DNA from: CAYWNK01 sp047639615
GTDB lineage: Bacteria; Planctomycetota; UBA1135; GCA-002686595
NCBI GenBank assembly: GCA_047639615.1
Contig: JBLIOL010000008.1
Span: 1 to 40,922, forward strand
Direction: 5' to 3'
Length of the DNA stretch: 40,922 bases
How positions within the stretch are numbered: position 1 is the stretch's first letter; each line of letters starts with the position of its first letter. Position numbers and translations under genes: made by a program. Positions 9,559-16,445 of the stretch are shown here, in pieces. The notes beneath the pieces were generated by a model that had not been told where the DNA came from, searched no databases, and saw only the letters and a program-made list of their open reading frames with translations.

Positions 9559-10553
9559 TGCCCCAATGGTCGCGCCGCCCCCTCGCCCTGATTGTGATCT
9601 TGGGCGTAGCGGCGGCCGTGAGTCCCCAAGATCCTACCCCCTCGGCCATGGCCAGGTCGGCGGCGGCATTCCTCGAGTGCTTGGATGACGAGCAACAGCT
9701 CAACGCGCAAGCCGCCTACGCCGACGCGGACCGACTCGACTGGCACTTCATCCCACGCGAGCGCACCGGCCTGCCCTTGGGCAACATGGACGCGGCTCAA
9801 CAGGCAAGCGCCTGGGCCTTGCTGGGAACCGCGCTCTCGAACCGTGGCATACGGCGCGTGCAAGGGGTGATCGCCCTCGAAGGCGTGCTGCGCGAACTGG
9901 AATCCACCCCGGAGAAAGTCGCCACCTGGCGCGACCCCGGCAGTTATTTCATCAGCATCTTTGGCGACCCCCTCGGTAAGGCGCCCTGGGCTTGGCGCTT
10001 GGAAGGCCACCACATCTCGTTGAGTGTGACCTGCACGGCTGACGGCGTGCGCACTACGCCCTTCTTCTTGGGCGCCAACCCGCGCGTGGTCGCAGAAGGC
10101 CTGCACGCGGGCTTCGCATTGCTCGCCGAAGAGGACGCGGCCGCGCGCAAGCTCTACCTCAGTCTGGATGAAGAGGCCAAGCAAGCTGCACAAGCCGGCC
10201 CAGTGGAAGGCGATGTGATCCTCGGCCCCGGCCAAGAGCAACGCATGCCAGCCCGCGGCCTGCCCGCAACCGACATGAACACTGGTCAGCGGGCGAGCCT
10301 GCACGCCCTGATCGAAATTTGGGCGAGCCTGCTCTCCCCCAAGCTCGCCCGTACCGAGCTCGCGCGCCTGCGAGATACCGAATTTGACCAACTGGTCTTC
10401 GCCTGGGTCGGCCCCGAGCAAGAGGGTAAGGCCCACGGCTGGCGCATTTTTTCGGAGTCCTTCGCGCTCGAGTGGATCACGCCTAACGCCGAAGCCAGCC
10501 ACGTGCACGCTCTCTGGCGCGACCTGACCCGAGACTTCGGGCGCACCCGATGA
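9549..10553 (+). CDS. DUF3500 family secreted protein
   Basis: The product is 334 residues with a signal peptide (residues about 8-25, RRPLALIVILGVAAAVSP). Family motifs are clear: DRLDWHFIPRERTGLPLGNM, QQASAWALLGTALS, GDPLGKAPWAWRLEGHHISL and FLGANP. DUF3500 proteins are exported and widespread in Planctomycetota and other bacteria; their activity is not established. It is divergent from the DUF1549/DUF1553 gene across a 28-base promoter region. Its stop overlaps the tag start by four bases (ATGA at 10550-10553), so the two are co-transcribed. Confidence 0.9.
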   Translation: MLPLPQWSRRPLALIVILGVAAAVSPQDPTPSAMARSAAAFLECLDDEQQLNAQAAYADADRLDWHFIPRERTGLPLGNMDAAQQASAWALLGTALSNRGIRRVQGVIALEGVLRELESTPEKVATWRDPGSYFISIFGDPLGKAPWAWRLEGHHISLSVTCTADGVRTTPFFLGANPRVVAEGLHAGFALLAEEDAAARKLYLSLDEEAKQAAQAGPVEGDVILGPGQEQRMPARGLPATDMNTGQRASLHALIEIWASLLSPKLARTELARLRDTEFDQLVFAWVGPEQEGKAHGWRIFSESFALEWITPNAEASHVHALWRDLTRDFGRTR

Positions 10554-11158
10554 ACGCGCCGGCCAACGGCCTGCTCGAACATGGTGGCCGGTCACGCTGC
10601 TACTGGTGCGGCGACCACGAGGACTATCGCACCTACCACGACGAGGAGTGGGGCCGTCCCGTGCACGACGACCGTCGGCTGTACGAGAAGGTCTGTCTAG
10701 AGTCTTTCCAATCAGGCTTGTCTTGGCTCACAATCCTGCGCAAGCGCGAGAATTTCCGCGCCGCCTTCGCCAACTTCGAAATGGAGCAGGTTGCCGCCTT
10801 CGGTAAGGCCGACGTCGAGCGCCTACTCGGCAACGCCGGCATCGTGCGCCACCGCGGCAAGATCGAGGCCACCATCAAGAACGCCCGCGCCGCCATCGCC
10901 ACCGTCGAGCAGGAGGGCTCCCTGCATGAGTACTTCTGGCGCTTCGAGCCACCCGCCAGCGAGCGCCCCCAGCGCTTCGACTACAAGAGCTTGGCAGCGT
11001 TCACCCAGAGCCCAACCTCCAAGGCCCTTGCGAAGGATCTCAAGCGGCGCGGATGGGCGTGGGTCGGGCCGACCACCGCTTATGCATTCATGCAAGCCAT
11101 GGGACTGGTCAACGACCACTTCGAGGGCTGCTGGGTCGCTCAAGAAACCCGGAGGTAG
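10550..11158 (+). CDS. tag: DNA-3-methyladenine glycosylase I
   Basis: The product is 202 residues. It removes 3-methyladenine from alkylated DNA, starting base excision repair in the cytoplasm. The zinc ligands of the E. coli enzyme have clear counterparts: Cys17 (in SRCYWC), His30 (YHDEEWG), His190 and Cys194 (NDHFEGC). The key Glu is Glu51 (VCLESFQSGLSW). The length is close to that of the family, with a short N-terminal extension. It overlaps the DUF3500 stop by four bases, so translation may be coupled. A GGAGG at 11151-11155 at its end may serve the next gene. Confidence 0.96.
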   Translation: MNAPANGLLEHGGRSRCYWCGDHEDYRTYHDEEWGRPVHDDRRLYEKVCLESFQSGLSWLTILRKRENFRAAFANFEMEQVAAFGKADVERLLGNAGIVRHRGKIEATIKNARAAIATVEQEGSLHEYFWRFEPPASERPQRFDYKSLAAFTQSPTSKALAKDLKRRGWAWVGPTTAYAFMQAMGLVNDHFEGCWVAQETRR

Positions 11159-11169
11159 CAACCGCGAGT

Positions 11170-11937
11170 TTGGACACGGGGACTTTGCTTGGGGGATTTG
11201 CATGCTCCCCTGCCCAGCCGCTACGCTCGCGAACCACGGTTCTCTTCCCCCGCAAGAAGAAGAAGAACAACAAGGATGACGGACGAAGCCAATACCGTGT
11301 CCGCATCCGAAACGGCTTCACCGTTCAGACGCAGGTAGGTGAGGAGCCCCCCGAGGTTCAGCTGCTAGACGTCAGCTCCCGGGGTACAGACCTCTTCGTC
11401 CTAGAGCAGGACTTAGCCGACTTCGAGGAAGGCCGGACGCTAGACCTCGTGTTCACGCCCGAGACAGGCTCTCGTGGAATCCGCGCAAGGGCCAGAATTC
11501 AAGACATCGAAACCCTTGAAACTCAGTTCGGCAGCGGCGCACGCATCGGTATGCCGTTCACGGACCAAAAGGCCCTCTTCGAACAGCTCGACGCCGATCT
11601 CTGGGGCTACTTCAATCGCCGCGGCGCCTACCGCAGCAAGCAACCGCCCGGCGAGATCAAGCTCAAGTACCGATCCGGCACACTCAGTGGCTACCTCGCG
11701 GACATCTCCACCCGCGGATTCTCGCTCGTGCTCGAACGCGGCAGCAGCATCCTGTTGCTGCCCGCCCATCCAGCCGAAGCCAAATTCCAGATCCCCGGCA
11801 CCAGCCCCAAAGCCAAGGCCGAGTTCGTGGCTACCACCATCTACCGACTCGCCTTCCCCGACTCGAACGCCTGGAGGCTTGGCTGCAGCACATGGGTAGC
11901 GCCCGGCGCCTGGCCACCACCGGTGGACTCTTGCTAG
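11170..11937 (+). CDS. tandem PilZ-type domain protein, start uncertain
   Basis: Two PilZ-like units are visible. The first carries DVSSRG (near 11368). The second has the full c-di-GMP signature, NRRGAYR followed by DISTRGFSL (near 11617 and 11701). It is therefore probably a cytoplasmic receptor for cyclic-di-GMP. No in-frame ATG lies between the tag stop and the first domain. The frame is open back into tag (ATG 11053), but that part reads as tag shadow. I placed the start at TTG 11170 because a GGAGG lies 14 bases upstream; TTG 11185 is an alternative. After WRLGC near the C-terminus the sequence looks non-family, so a frameshift near 11885 is possible. It overlaps or abuts the small membrane protein gene. 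Confidence 0.65.
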   Translation: MDTGTLLGGFACSPAQPLRSRTTVLFPRKKKKNNKDDGRSQYRVRIRNGFTVQTQVGEEPPEVQLLDVSSRGTDLFVLEQDLADFEEGRTLDLVFTPETGSRGIRARARIQDIETLETQFGSGARIGMPFTDQKALFEQLDADLWGYFNRRGAYRSKQPPGEIKLKYRSGTLSGYLADISTRGFSLVLERGSSILLLPAHPAEAKFQIPGTSPKAKAEFVATTIYRLAFPDSNAWRLGCSTWVAPGAWPPPVDSC

Positions 11938-11942
11938 CGAGC

Positions 11943-12206
11943 ATGGGCGCACTAGCCATGCTGACCCTAGCGGCCGTACGCCTGCTGGTGGCCTTCTTCG
12001 TGGGCCGCCTGGGCGACTCGCACCTGAAGGTGCGCCGCGCCTTACTTGCGCCGCTGTACTTCTACGTGGCGATCCAGGTGCTCTGGCACCTGTTCGTCAT
12101 GCAGGGCACGGCCAGCGAGCTAGCCAACTCCCTCGCACTCTGCGGCGCGCTCGCGCTCAAGGTCTACCTCTACGCGCTCGTGACGCGCTGGATGCAAGTC
12201 GGCTAA
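11943..12206 (+). CDS. small membrane protein, possibly truncated by a stop codon
   Basis: The product is 87 residues from ATG 11943, five bases after the PilZ gene stop. An ATG at 11892, overlapping the PilZ gene, would add 17 residues. Two or three hydrophobic helices are visible (MLTLAAVRLLVAFFVG, LLAPLYFYVAIQVLWHLFV, LCGALALKVYLYALV). No family is recognised. After the TAA at 12204-12206 the same frame continues for 20 GC3-rich, coding-like codons (LQRYFDEVAYSRLPSDLDGS) to a TGA at 12267-12269. The stop may thus be a recent nonsense mutation or a sequence error, and the original protein about 108 residues. Confidence 0.55.
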   Translation: MGALAMLTLAAVRLLVAFFVGRLGDSHLKVRRALLAPLYFYVAIQVLWHLFVMQGTASELANSLALCGALALKVYLYALVTRWMQVG

Positions 12207-12269
12207 CTCCAACGCTACTTCGACGAGGTCGCCTACTCGCGCCTGCCCTCGGACCTCGACGGATCCTGA

Positions 12270-12426
12270 GCGCGAAACCAACTCCCCTCCTCCTCCGCGC
12301 TAGATGAGGTAGGGTGCCTGGCTCACGCCTGTCGCCCTGCGCCCTCGACTCCGGCAGCACTGTTTCTCCTCTCGCAGACGACAGACTTGTGCCTGGCTCC
12401 CCACTCCATCCTGCCGGCAATACAAG
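12270..12426. repeat. REP-like repeats, two copies of GTGCCTGGCTC
   Basis: GTGCCTGGCTC occurs at 12314-12324 and again at 12389-12399 on the same strand. Between them CTGTCG (12329-12334) and CGACAG (12379-12384) are inverted. The core resembles the motif in the palindrome at 15800-15842, whose reverse complement reads GTGCCTGACCCC. I interpret these as remnants of a dispersed REP-like family. No gene is visible in this stretch. Confidence 0.4.
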
Positions 12427-12463
12427 GACGCCCCCTGCCGACCGAGGGTCGACAGGGGGCGTC
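12427..12463 (-). terminator. GC-rich hairpin downstream of the EF-hand gene
   Basis: GACGCCCCCTG (12427-12437) pairs perfectly with CAGGGGGCGTC (12453-12463). After one mismatch, CGACC pairs with GGTCG around a 3-base GAG loop. It lies about 45 bases past the EF-hand stop. The following T-run on the minus strand is weak, so it may be a factor-assisted or bidirectional terminator. Confidence 0.5.
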
Positions 12464-12476
12464 ACCTGCTGGTTGT

Positions 12477-12494
12477 GCATGAGGATCCTCATGC
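12477..12494. repeat. 18-bp perfect palindrome
   Basis: GCATGAGGATCCTCATGC at 12477-12494 is its own reverse complement without any spacer. It sits 13 bases past the stop of the EF-hand gene and 13 bases before the large hairpin. It may be a protein-binding site or part of the terminator region. I do not recognise it. Confidence 0.45.
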
Positions 12495-12507
12495 GGGTCG
12501 AGCCGAG

Positions 12508-13134
12508 TTACCGGCCGCCGCCTCCATCTCCACGACGCTTGCGACCTTCTCCAGGTCCGTCGCCGCGCTTGCCTCTGCCTCTGCCTTTGCCGTCGCCTTT
12601 GCCCTTAGCGTCGCCTTTGCCCTTAGCATCGCCTTTGCCCTTAGCATCGCCTTTGCCTTTGCCCTTGGAGTCATCGCCACCGCGGCGCCCCTCCATGGCC
12701 TTGCGGGCGGCCTCGCGCTCTTTCTCGTCGAGCTTGCCGTCCTTGTTCGTGTCGAAGCGCTCGAGTAGGCGCTTGCGCATGTCTCCGCGACCCTCGCCGC
12801 GGTTGCCTTTCTCACCGGGCTTATCACCAGGCTTCGCGCCCGGCTTATCCCCAGGCTTCGCGCCCGGCTTATCCCCGGGCTTCGCGCCGGGCTTGTCCTT
12901 CGGCTTGTCCTGCGGCCCACGCTTGCCCTTGGCCTCGCCGATGGCTTTGCGGGCGGCGGCGCGCTCCTTCTCATCGAGCTTGCCGTCCTTGTTCAGGTCG
13001 AAGCGCTTCAGGATGCGGTCAGGGACACGCGCAGCCGGAGTCTCGGGACCCTTCTTCTTCGGAACGGGGTCCTGGGCCAGGGCGGGAAGGGCGAAGAGGC
13101 CCATCAGGGCGGTGGCTAGAAACGTTTTACGCAT
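12508..13134 (-). CDS. secreted EF-hand protein with repeated basic linkers
   Basis: The product is 208 residues with a signal peptide (MRKTFLATALMGLFALPALA, residues 1-20). Two EF-hand loops are present. The first is DLNKDGKLDEKE (46-57), with Asp46, Asn48, Asp50, Asp54 and Glu57 as calcium ligands. The second is DTNKDGKLDEKE at about 125. The loops are separated by about three copies of KPGAKPGD and followed by about three copies of KGDAKGKG, ending in a Gly- and Arg-rich tail. It is probably exported, calcium-binding and strongly basic. Such proteins are common in Planctomycetota; the partner is unknown. The repeats are period 8 and 6 residues and mirror exact DNA tandem repeats. Confidence 0.82.
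   Translation of the reverse strand: MRKTFLATALMGLFALPALAQDPVPKKKGPETPAARVPDRILKRFDLNKDGKLDEKERAAARKAIGEAKGKRGPQDKPKDKPGAKPGDKPGAKPGDKPGAKPGDKPGEKGNRGEGRGDMRKRLLERFDTNKDGKLDEKEREAARKAMEGRRGGDDSKGKGKGDAKGKGDAKGKGDAKGKGDGKGRGRGKRGDGPGEGRKRRGDGGGGR
12591..12668. repeat. 18-bp tandem repeat, about four copies
   Basis: Units of 18 bases (such as CGTCGCCTTTGCCCTTAG at 12591-12608) repeat in register at 12609, 12627 and 12645, the last degenerate. They encode the KGDAKG linker of the EF-hand protein. The near-identity of the copies suggests expansion by slippage. Confidence 0.75.
12817..12888. repeat. 24-bp tandem repeat, three copies
   Basis: Three 24-base units (12817-12840, 12841-12864, 12865-12888), differing at one or two positions, encode the KPGAKPGD linker between the two EF-hands. 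A degraded fourth unit follows to about 12915. Confidence 0.75.
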
Positions 13135-13206
13135 GGTTGATCACTCGAACTCTTGGATTGGACGGCCATTGAAACACTCGTCCATCCATCTGGTTCCGGA
13201 CAATTC

Positions 13207-13235
13207 AAAAAGCCCAAATCACCAGGACTTGGGCT
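13207..13235 (-). terminator. intrinsic terminator overlapping the msrAB stop
   Basis: On the minus strand AGCCCAA (13235-13229) pairs with TTGGGCT (13217-13211), followed at once by four T residues (13210-13207). The 5' arm lies within the last five codons of msrAB, and the stop codon (13221-13219) is in the loop. This is a standard rho-independent terminator shape, unusual for overlapping the coding end. Confidence 0.7.
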
Positions 13236-14361
13236 GGAAGGTCCCCGTAAAGGCCCCGTATCCGCGCTCCTCCAACTCCCCGGACGGAATGAAGCGCAAG
13301 GCCGCTGAGTTGATGCAGTAGCGCAGACCCGTGGTCGCCGGGCCGTCGTTGAAGACGTGGCCTAGGTGCGAATCCGCGTGCTGGCTGCGCACCTCGTTGC
13401 GTACATAGCCGAGTTTGCGATCCGTATCCTTGCGAATGTTCCCGGCCACCAGGGGGCGGTCGAAGCTGGGCCAACCGGTGCCAGATTCAAACTTATTGGC
13501 CGAACTGAAGAGCGCTTCTCCGGAGACCACATCCACGTAGATACCGTCCGCGTGGTTGTCCCAGAACGCGTTACGGAAGGGACGCTCCGTGCCGCTCTCC
13601 TGGGTGACTTCGAACTGTAAGCCGCTCAGGCGCTCGCGCAGGATTTCGTCGCTAGGCCGCTGGTAGTCGTCCCAGGCCCGCGCCTTGGCCGGCTGCGCCT
13701 TGTAGGTCCGCTCGTCGCCCCAAACCTCATTCAAGAACCGGTCGCGGCCCGAACGTGAACGATAGGACTGATAGCTGGAGGCGCTCTTCTCGTAGTAGTC
13801 CTGGTGATAGGCCTCAGCCGGGTAAAACGTGTCCAAGGGCGTGATGCCCGTCACGATCACAGCCTCGAACCGTCCCGACTCGGACAGCGACTTGCGCGAT
13901 GCTTCCGCGGCCACCCGCTGCAGCTCGTCGTGATAGAAGATTTCGGCGCGGTATTGCGATCCACGGTCCACGAACTGACCGGAACCATCCGTAGGGTCGA
14001 TCTGGCGCCAGAAGACCTGCAGCAGATCGGCGTAGCTCACGCGCTCGGGATCAAAGCTCACCTGCACCGCTTCCGTGTGCCCCGTGCGGCCCATGCCGAC
14101 CTGCTCGTAGCTCGGTTCATCTACGTGGCCGCCGGTGTATCCCGAAATGGCCTCGTGCACTCCCGGCAGCTTCTCGAAAGGAGCCTCCACACACCAAAAA
14201 CAGCCACCCGCGAAGGTGGCTAGCTGCAATTGGTCGAGATCGCCCAAGTAGACTTCCGCCGATTGGAAGGCGACGGCGTCGTACTCCGCGTCCTCCACCT
14301 GGCAGGCACTGAGGGTCAGGGCGGTGGCCGCTAGGGTCAATCGTGCGCTTCGGTGCTTCAT
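13219..14361 (-). CDS. msrAB: lipoprotein peptide-methionine sulfoxide reductase MsrA-MsrB fusion
   Basis: The product is 380 residues with a lipoprotein signal (LSAC, Cys20). It would repair both S- and R-methionine sulfoxide in exported proteins. The MsrA domain (about 47-210) carries GCFWC with catalytic Cys54. The MsrB domain (about 240-360) carries GTGWPSF, HLGHVFNDGP and RYCINSAAL with catalytic Cys349. The CxxC zinc cysteines of zinc-type MsrB are missing (YVDVVSGEALF at that place), and Cys349 is the only Cys in the MsrB part, so the resolving step must use another thiol. The A-then-B order is common. The gene ends in an intrinsic terminator. Confidence 0.95.
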   Translation of the reverse strand: MKHRSARLTLAATALTLSACQVEDAEYDAVAFQSAEVYLGDLDQLQLATFAGGCFWCVEAPFEKLPGVHEAISGYTGGHVDEPSYEQVGMGRTGHTEAVQVSFDPERVSYADLLQVFWRQIDPTDGSGQFVDRGSQYRAEIFYHDELQRVAAEASRKSLSESGRFEAVIVTGITPLDTFYPAEAYHQDYYEKSASSYQSYRSRSGRDRFLNEVWGDERTYKAQPAKARAWDDYQRPSDEILRERLSGLQFEVTQESGTERPFRNAFWDNHADGIYVDVVSGEALFSSANKFESGTGWPSFDRPLVAGNIRKDTDRKLGYVRNEVRSQHADSHLGHVFNDGPATTGLRYCINSAALRFIPSGELEERGYGAFTGTFQPKSW

Positions 14362-14414
14362 TCAATGGTCTCCGGGGCCCACTGCGAAGTAGGTCCCAGC
14401 CCGTGACCCAGAAC

Positions 14415-15746
14415 TCAGCTACATGGGCCCTGGACGTCTTCGAAAGTGAGACCGAAGCGCGCTAGGTACTTGGAGAGCCGTGCCACGTCGTTGCGGCTGG
14501 CCTTCTTCGTGCGCGAAACGGCGAATAGCTGGCGCCCAGCCATGGAGAGCCCCGTGGCCTGGCTACAGACAGCGACCACATCGCTGAGCTGAATGCGATC
14601 GAAGCGGTCCAGCTCCGCAGCACCCTGCTCACCCAAGACCGCCTCGGCTAAGTCCTGCCTGGCCACACCAGAACCCCGCCAAGCACGCCGCAAGCGCCCG
14701 AGCTCCTCATCCACAAGCTCCACGCTGATGCGCCCCCCGCGGGCCAGGGTGGCGAGCCGCGTAACGGATCCAGCCAGGTCCCGGGAGTTGCCCAGCCAAC
14801 GCCCTTCGGGCCCAGTGGCGAACTCCAAGTAGCGCGAGCGCGCCTCTTGGTTGAAGGTCACGCGCCGACTGTTCGTGCTCTCGAAGCGCACCAGCTCGTA
14901 GTCCAAGTTCGGCTCCAAGTCCTCCAGCCGCTGGGCCAGTGCCGGCATCTCAAATGTCCACAGATCGATGCGCGCCAAGAGGTCGCCACGGAATGCGCCG
15001 CTCTCCACATCCAGTCGCAGATCGCGGTTGGTACCCGCGATCAACTGAAAGCTACTACTCACCGGCGCGTCCGCACCCAGGGGCAGGAACACGCCCTCTT
15101 CGATGGCCCGCAGCAGCATGGCCTGTTCGTCCAAGCCCAAGTCGCCGATCTCATCCAAGAAGAGCAAACCACCATCCGCCGCGCGCAGCAATCCCTCGCG
15201 CTTCACCTCCGCGCCCGTGAAAGCGCCCTTCTCATGACCGAAGAGCGTTGACATGGCGCCGTCCCCGCGCAAGGTCGCGCAGTTGACCTGCACGAATCCG
15301 CCGCCAACGCGGTGTTGGCGCTGCTTCAGCTCAAAGATACGACCCGCCAACTTGGTCTTGCCCACGCCAGTTGGACCGGTCAAGAGGATCGGCGCATCGG
15401 ATGCCGACGCCACCTCCTCGACCCGATCCATGAGCCGGTTGAAGCCCGCGTTGCGCGTCTCGATACCGGCCTTGAGGAAGGACACGCTGTCCTGCCGCTC
15501 CGCTTCAAAGCGCGAAGCCAAAGCGTCGTAGCGCGACAGATCCAGGTCAATGATCTTGTAGCTGCCCTTGGAGTCCTTGCGCTGCGAGCGCGAGGGCACG
15601 GTCTGCAACAGGCGCGCCGGTACGCGGCGCGTCTCCACCAGCATGAACCAGCAGATCTGCATCACGTGCGTACCGGTGGTGATGTGCACCAGGTAGTCGC
15701 AGCTCTCCAGGTCGAAGGGATAGGCCTCGGCCCAATCGCAGAGCAC
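14415..15746 (-). CDS. rtcR: RtcR-type sigma-54 activator lacking most of its N-terminal sensor
   Basis: The product is 443 residues from GTG 15746; E. coli RtcR has 532. The AAA+ domain is intact, with Walker A (GPTGVGKT), the sigma-54 contact motif GAFTGA, Walker B (LLFLDEIG) and the C-terminal DNA-binding part (GLSMAGRQLFAVSR...YLARFGLTFEDVQ). The remaining sensor part (DYLVHITTGTHVMQICWF) is the second half of the RtcR CARF-like domain. Upstream the frame stays open, with homologous residues, only to a TAA at 15806-15804. That codon lies in one arm of a REP-like palindrome, and about the first 80-90 residues are gone. RtcR controls the rtcBA RNA repair operon; no rtcB or rtcA is in the window. 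Loss of this domain is known to make RtcR active without signal, so this could be a constitutive activator or a decaying gene. Confidence 0.85.
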   Translation of the reverse strand: MLCDWAEAYPFDLESCDYLVHITTGTHVMQICWFMLVETRRVPARLLQTVPSRSQRKDSKGSYKIIDLDLSRYDALASRFEAERQDSVSFLKAGIETRNAGFNRLMDRVEEVASASDAPILLTGPTGVGKTKLAGRIFELKQRQHRVGGGFVQVNCATLRGDGAMSTLFGHEKGAFTGAEVKREGLLRAADGGLLFLDEIGDLGLDEQAMLLRAIEEGVFLPLGADAPVSSSFQLIAGTNRDLRLDVESGAFRGDLLARIDLWTFEMPALAQRLEDLEPNLDYELVRFESTNSRRVTFNQEARSRYLEFATGPEGRWLGNSRDLAGSVTRLATLARGGRISVELVDEELGRLRRAWRGSGVARQDLAEAVLGEQGAAELDRFDRIQLSDVVAVCSQATGLSMAGRQLFAVSRTKKASRNDVARLSKYLARFGLTFEDVQGPCS

Positions 15747-15799
15747 CTGGAAGACCTCGGCGAAGACACCGTCACCATCGACGGCCAGGATGTAATCGT

Positions 15800-15842
15800 C
15801 GAGTTATGACGCATGGGGTCAGGCACAAACCGCCATAACTCG
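15800..15842. repeat. REP-like palindrome at the rtcR truncation point
   Basis: CGAGTTATG (15800-15808) and CATAACTCG (15834-15842) are perfect 9-bp inverted arms around 25 bases containing TGGGGTCAGGCAC. The left arm supplies the stop codon that closes the rtcR frame. Its core is related to the GTGCCTGGCTC copies at 12314 and 12389. I infer a REP-like element of a kind mobilised by REP-associated transposases; no transposase is in the window. Confidence 0.5.
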
Positions 15843-15926
15843 GGGGTAAGCTAGGCTCTTGAAGCATCTGCTGAACTTTGTCTGGATTCCTGCCACCGTT
15901 CTCCGCCCCCGGGGAATGGGGCGTGC

Positions 15927-16445
15927 GTGAAGGCCCCTCCCATTACCCAGTCCGCCGATATCGAAGCCCTAGTGCACGAGCACCAAGGTGCCCTGCGCGG
16001 GTATTTGACCTACCTAGGCTGCCCCAGAAACCTGGTGGATGACCAGGTTCAGGAGACCTTCTTGACCTTCCTCTCGGCCGAGTTCGAGCACCGTGGCACC
16101 CACGCCACGGCCAGCTACCTACGCACCATCGCCAGGCACCTCTTCTTGAAGGGCCTGCGGCGCAAGCGCTTGGAACCGCCCTCCATGGACATGTCTGCCG
16201 CCGAAGAACTCTGGGCCGAGCATCAGGTGGAGGACAGCGGCGCGGGCTACCTCGAAGCCTTGCGCAGCTGCTTTAGCGGCCTCGACGCGAAGGTGCGCGA
16301 GACCCTGAATCTGCGCTACGGCAGCAGCCTGGGCCGCGGAGCCATCGCCGACCAATTGGACCTCTCGGAATCCGGCGTGCACTCCATCCTGGTGCGCGCG
16401 CGCAGGCGCCTGCGCTCCTGCATCGAACGGAGGCTCGAGGCATGA
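15927..16445 (+). CDS. ECF-type RNA polymerase sigma factor
   Basis: The product is 172 residues from GTG 15927. Region 2 is at about residues 12-75 (GYLTYLGCPRNLVDDQVQETFLTFLSA). Region 4 is at about 115-165 (LDAKVRETLNLRYGSSLGRGAIADQLDLSESGVHSILVRARRRLRSCI). It overlaps the next gene by four bases (ATGA, 16442-16445), whose product looks like its membrane partner. Upstream, GAACTT (15873-15878) and CGTTCT (15897-15902) resemble an ECF-type promoter with an 18-base spacer, a little long, so autoregulation is possible but weakly supported. The gene starts 84 bases after the REP-like element that ends the truncated rtcR. Confidence 0.9.
   Translation: MKAPPITQSADIEALVHEHQGALRGYLTYLGCPRNLVDDQVQETFLTFLSAEFEHRGTHATASYLRTIARHLFLKGLRRKRLEPPSMDMSAAEELWAEHQVEDSGAGYLEALRSCFSGLDAKVRETLNLRYGSSLGRGAIADQLDLSESGVHSILVRARRRLRSCIERRLEA

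Noticed and set aside
9552..10595. 347-residue minus-strand frame opposite the DUF3500 gene
   Set aside because: The plus strand matches DUF3500 throughout; the minus frame has no domain.
12591..12888. Possible CRISPR array from regular repeats
   Set aside because: The 18- and 24-bp units are adjacent without spacers and lie in frame inside an EF-hand coding gene.
12314..13321. 335-residue plus-strand frame across the EF-hand gene
   Set aside because: It is made of Pro- and Ser-rich mirror repeats of the KPGAKPGD coding repeats and has no start context.
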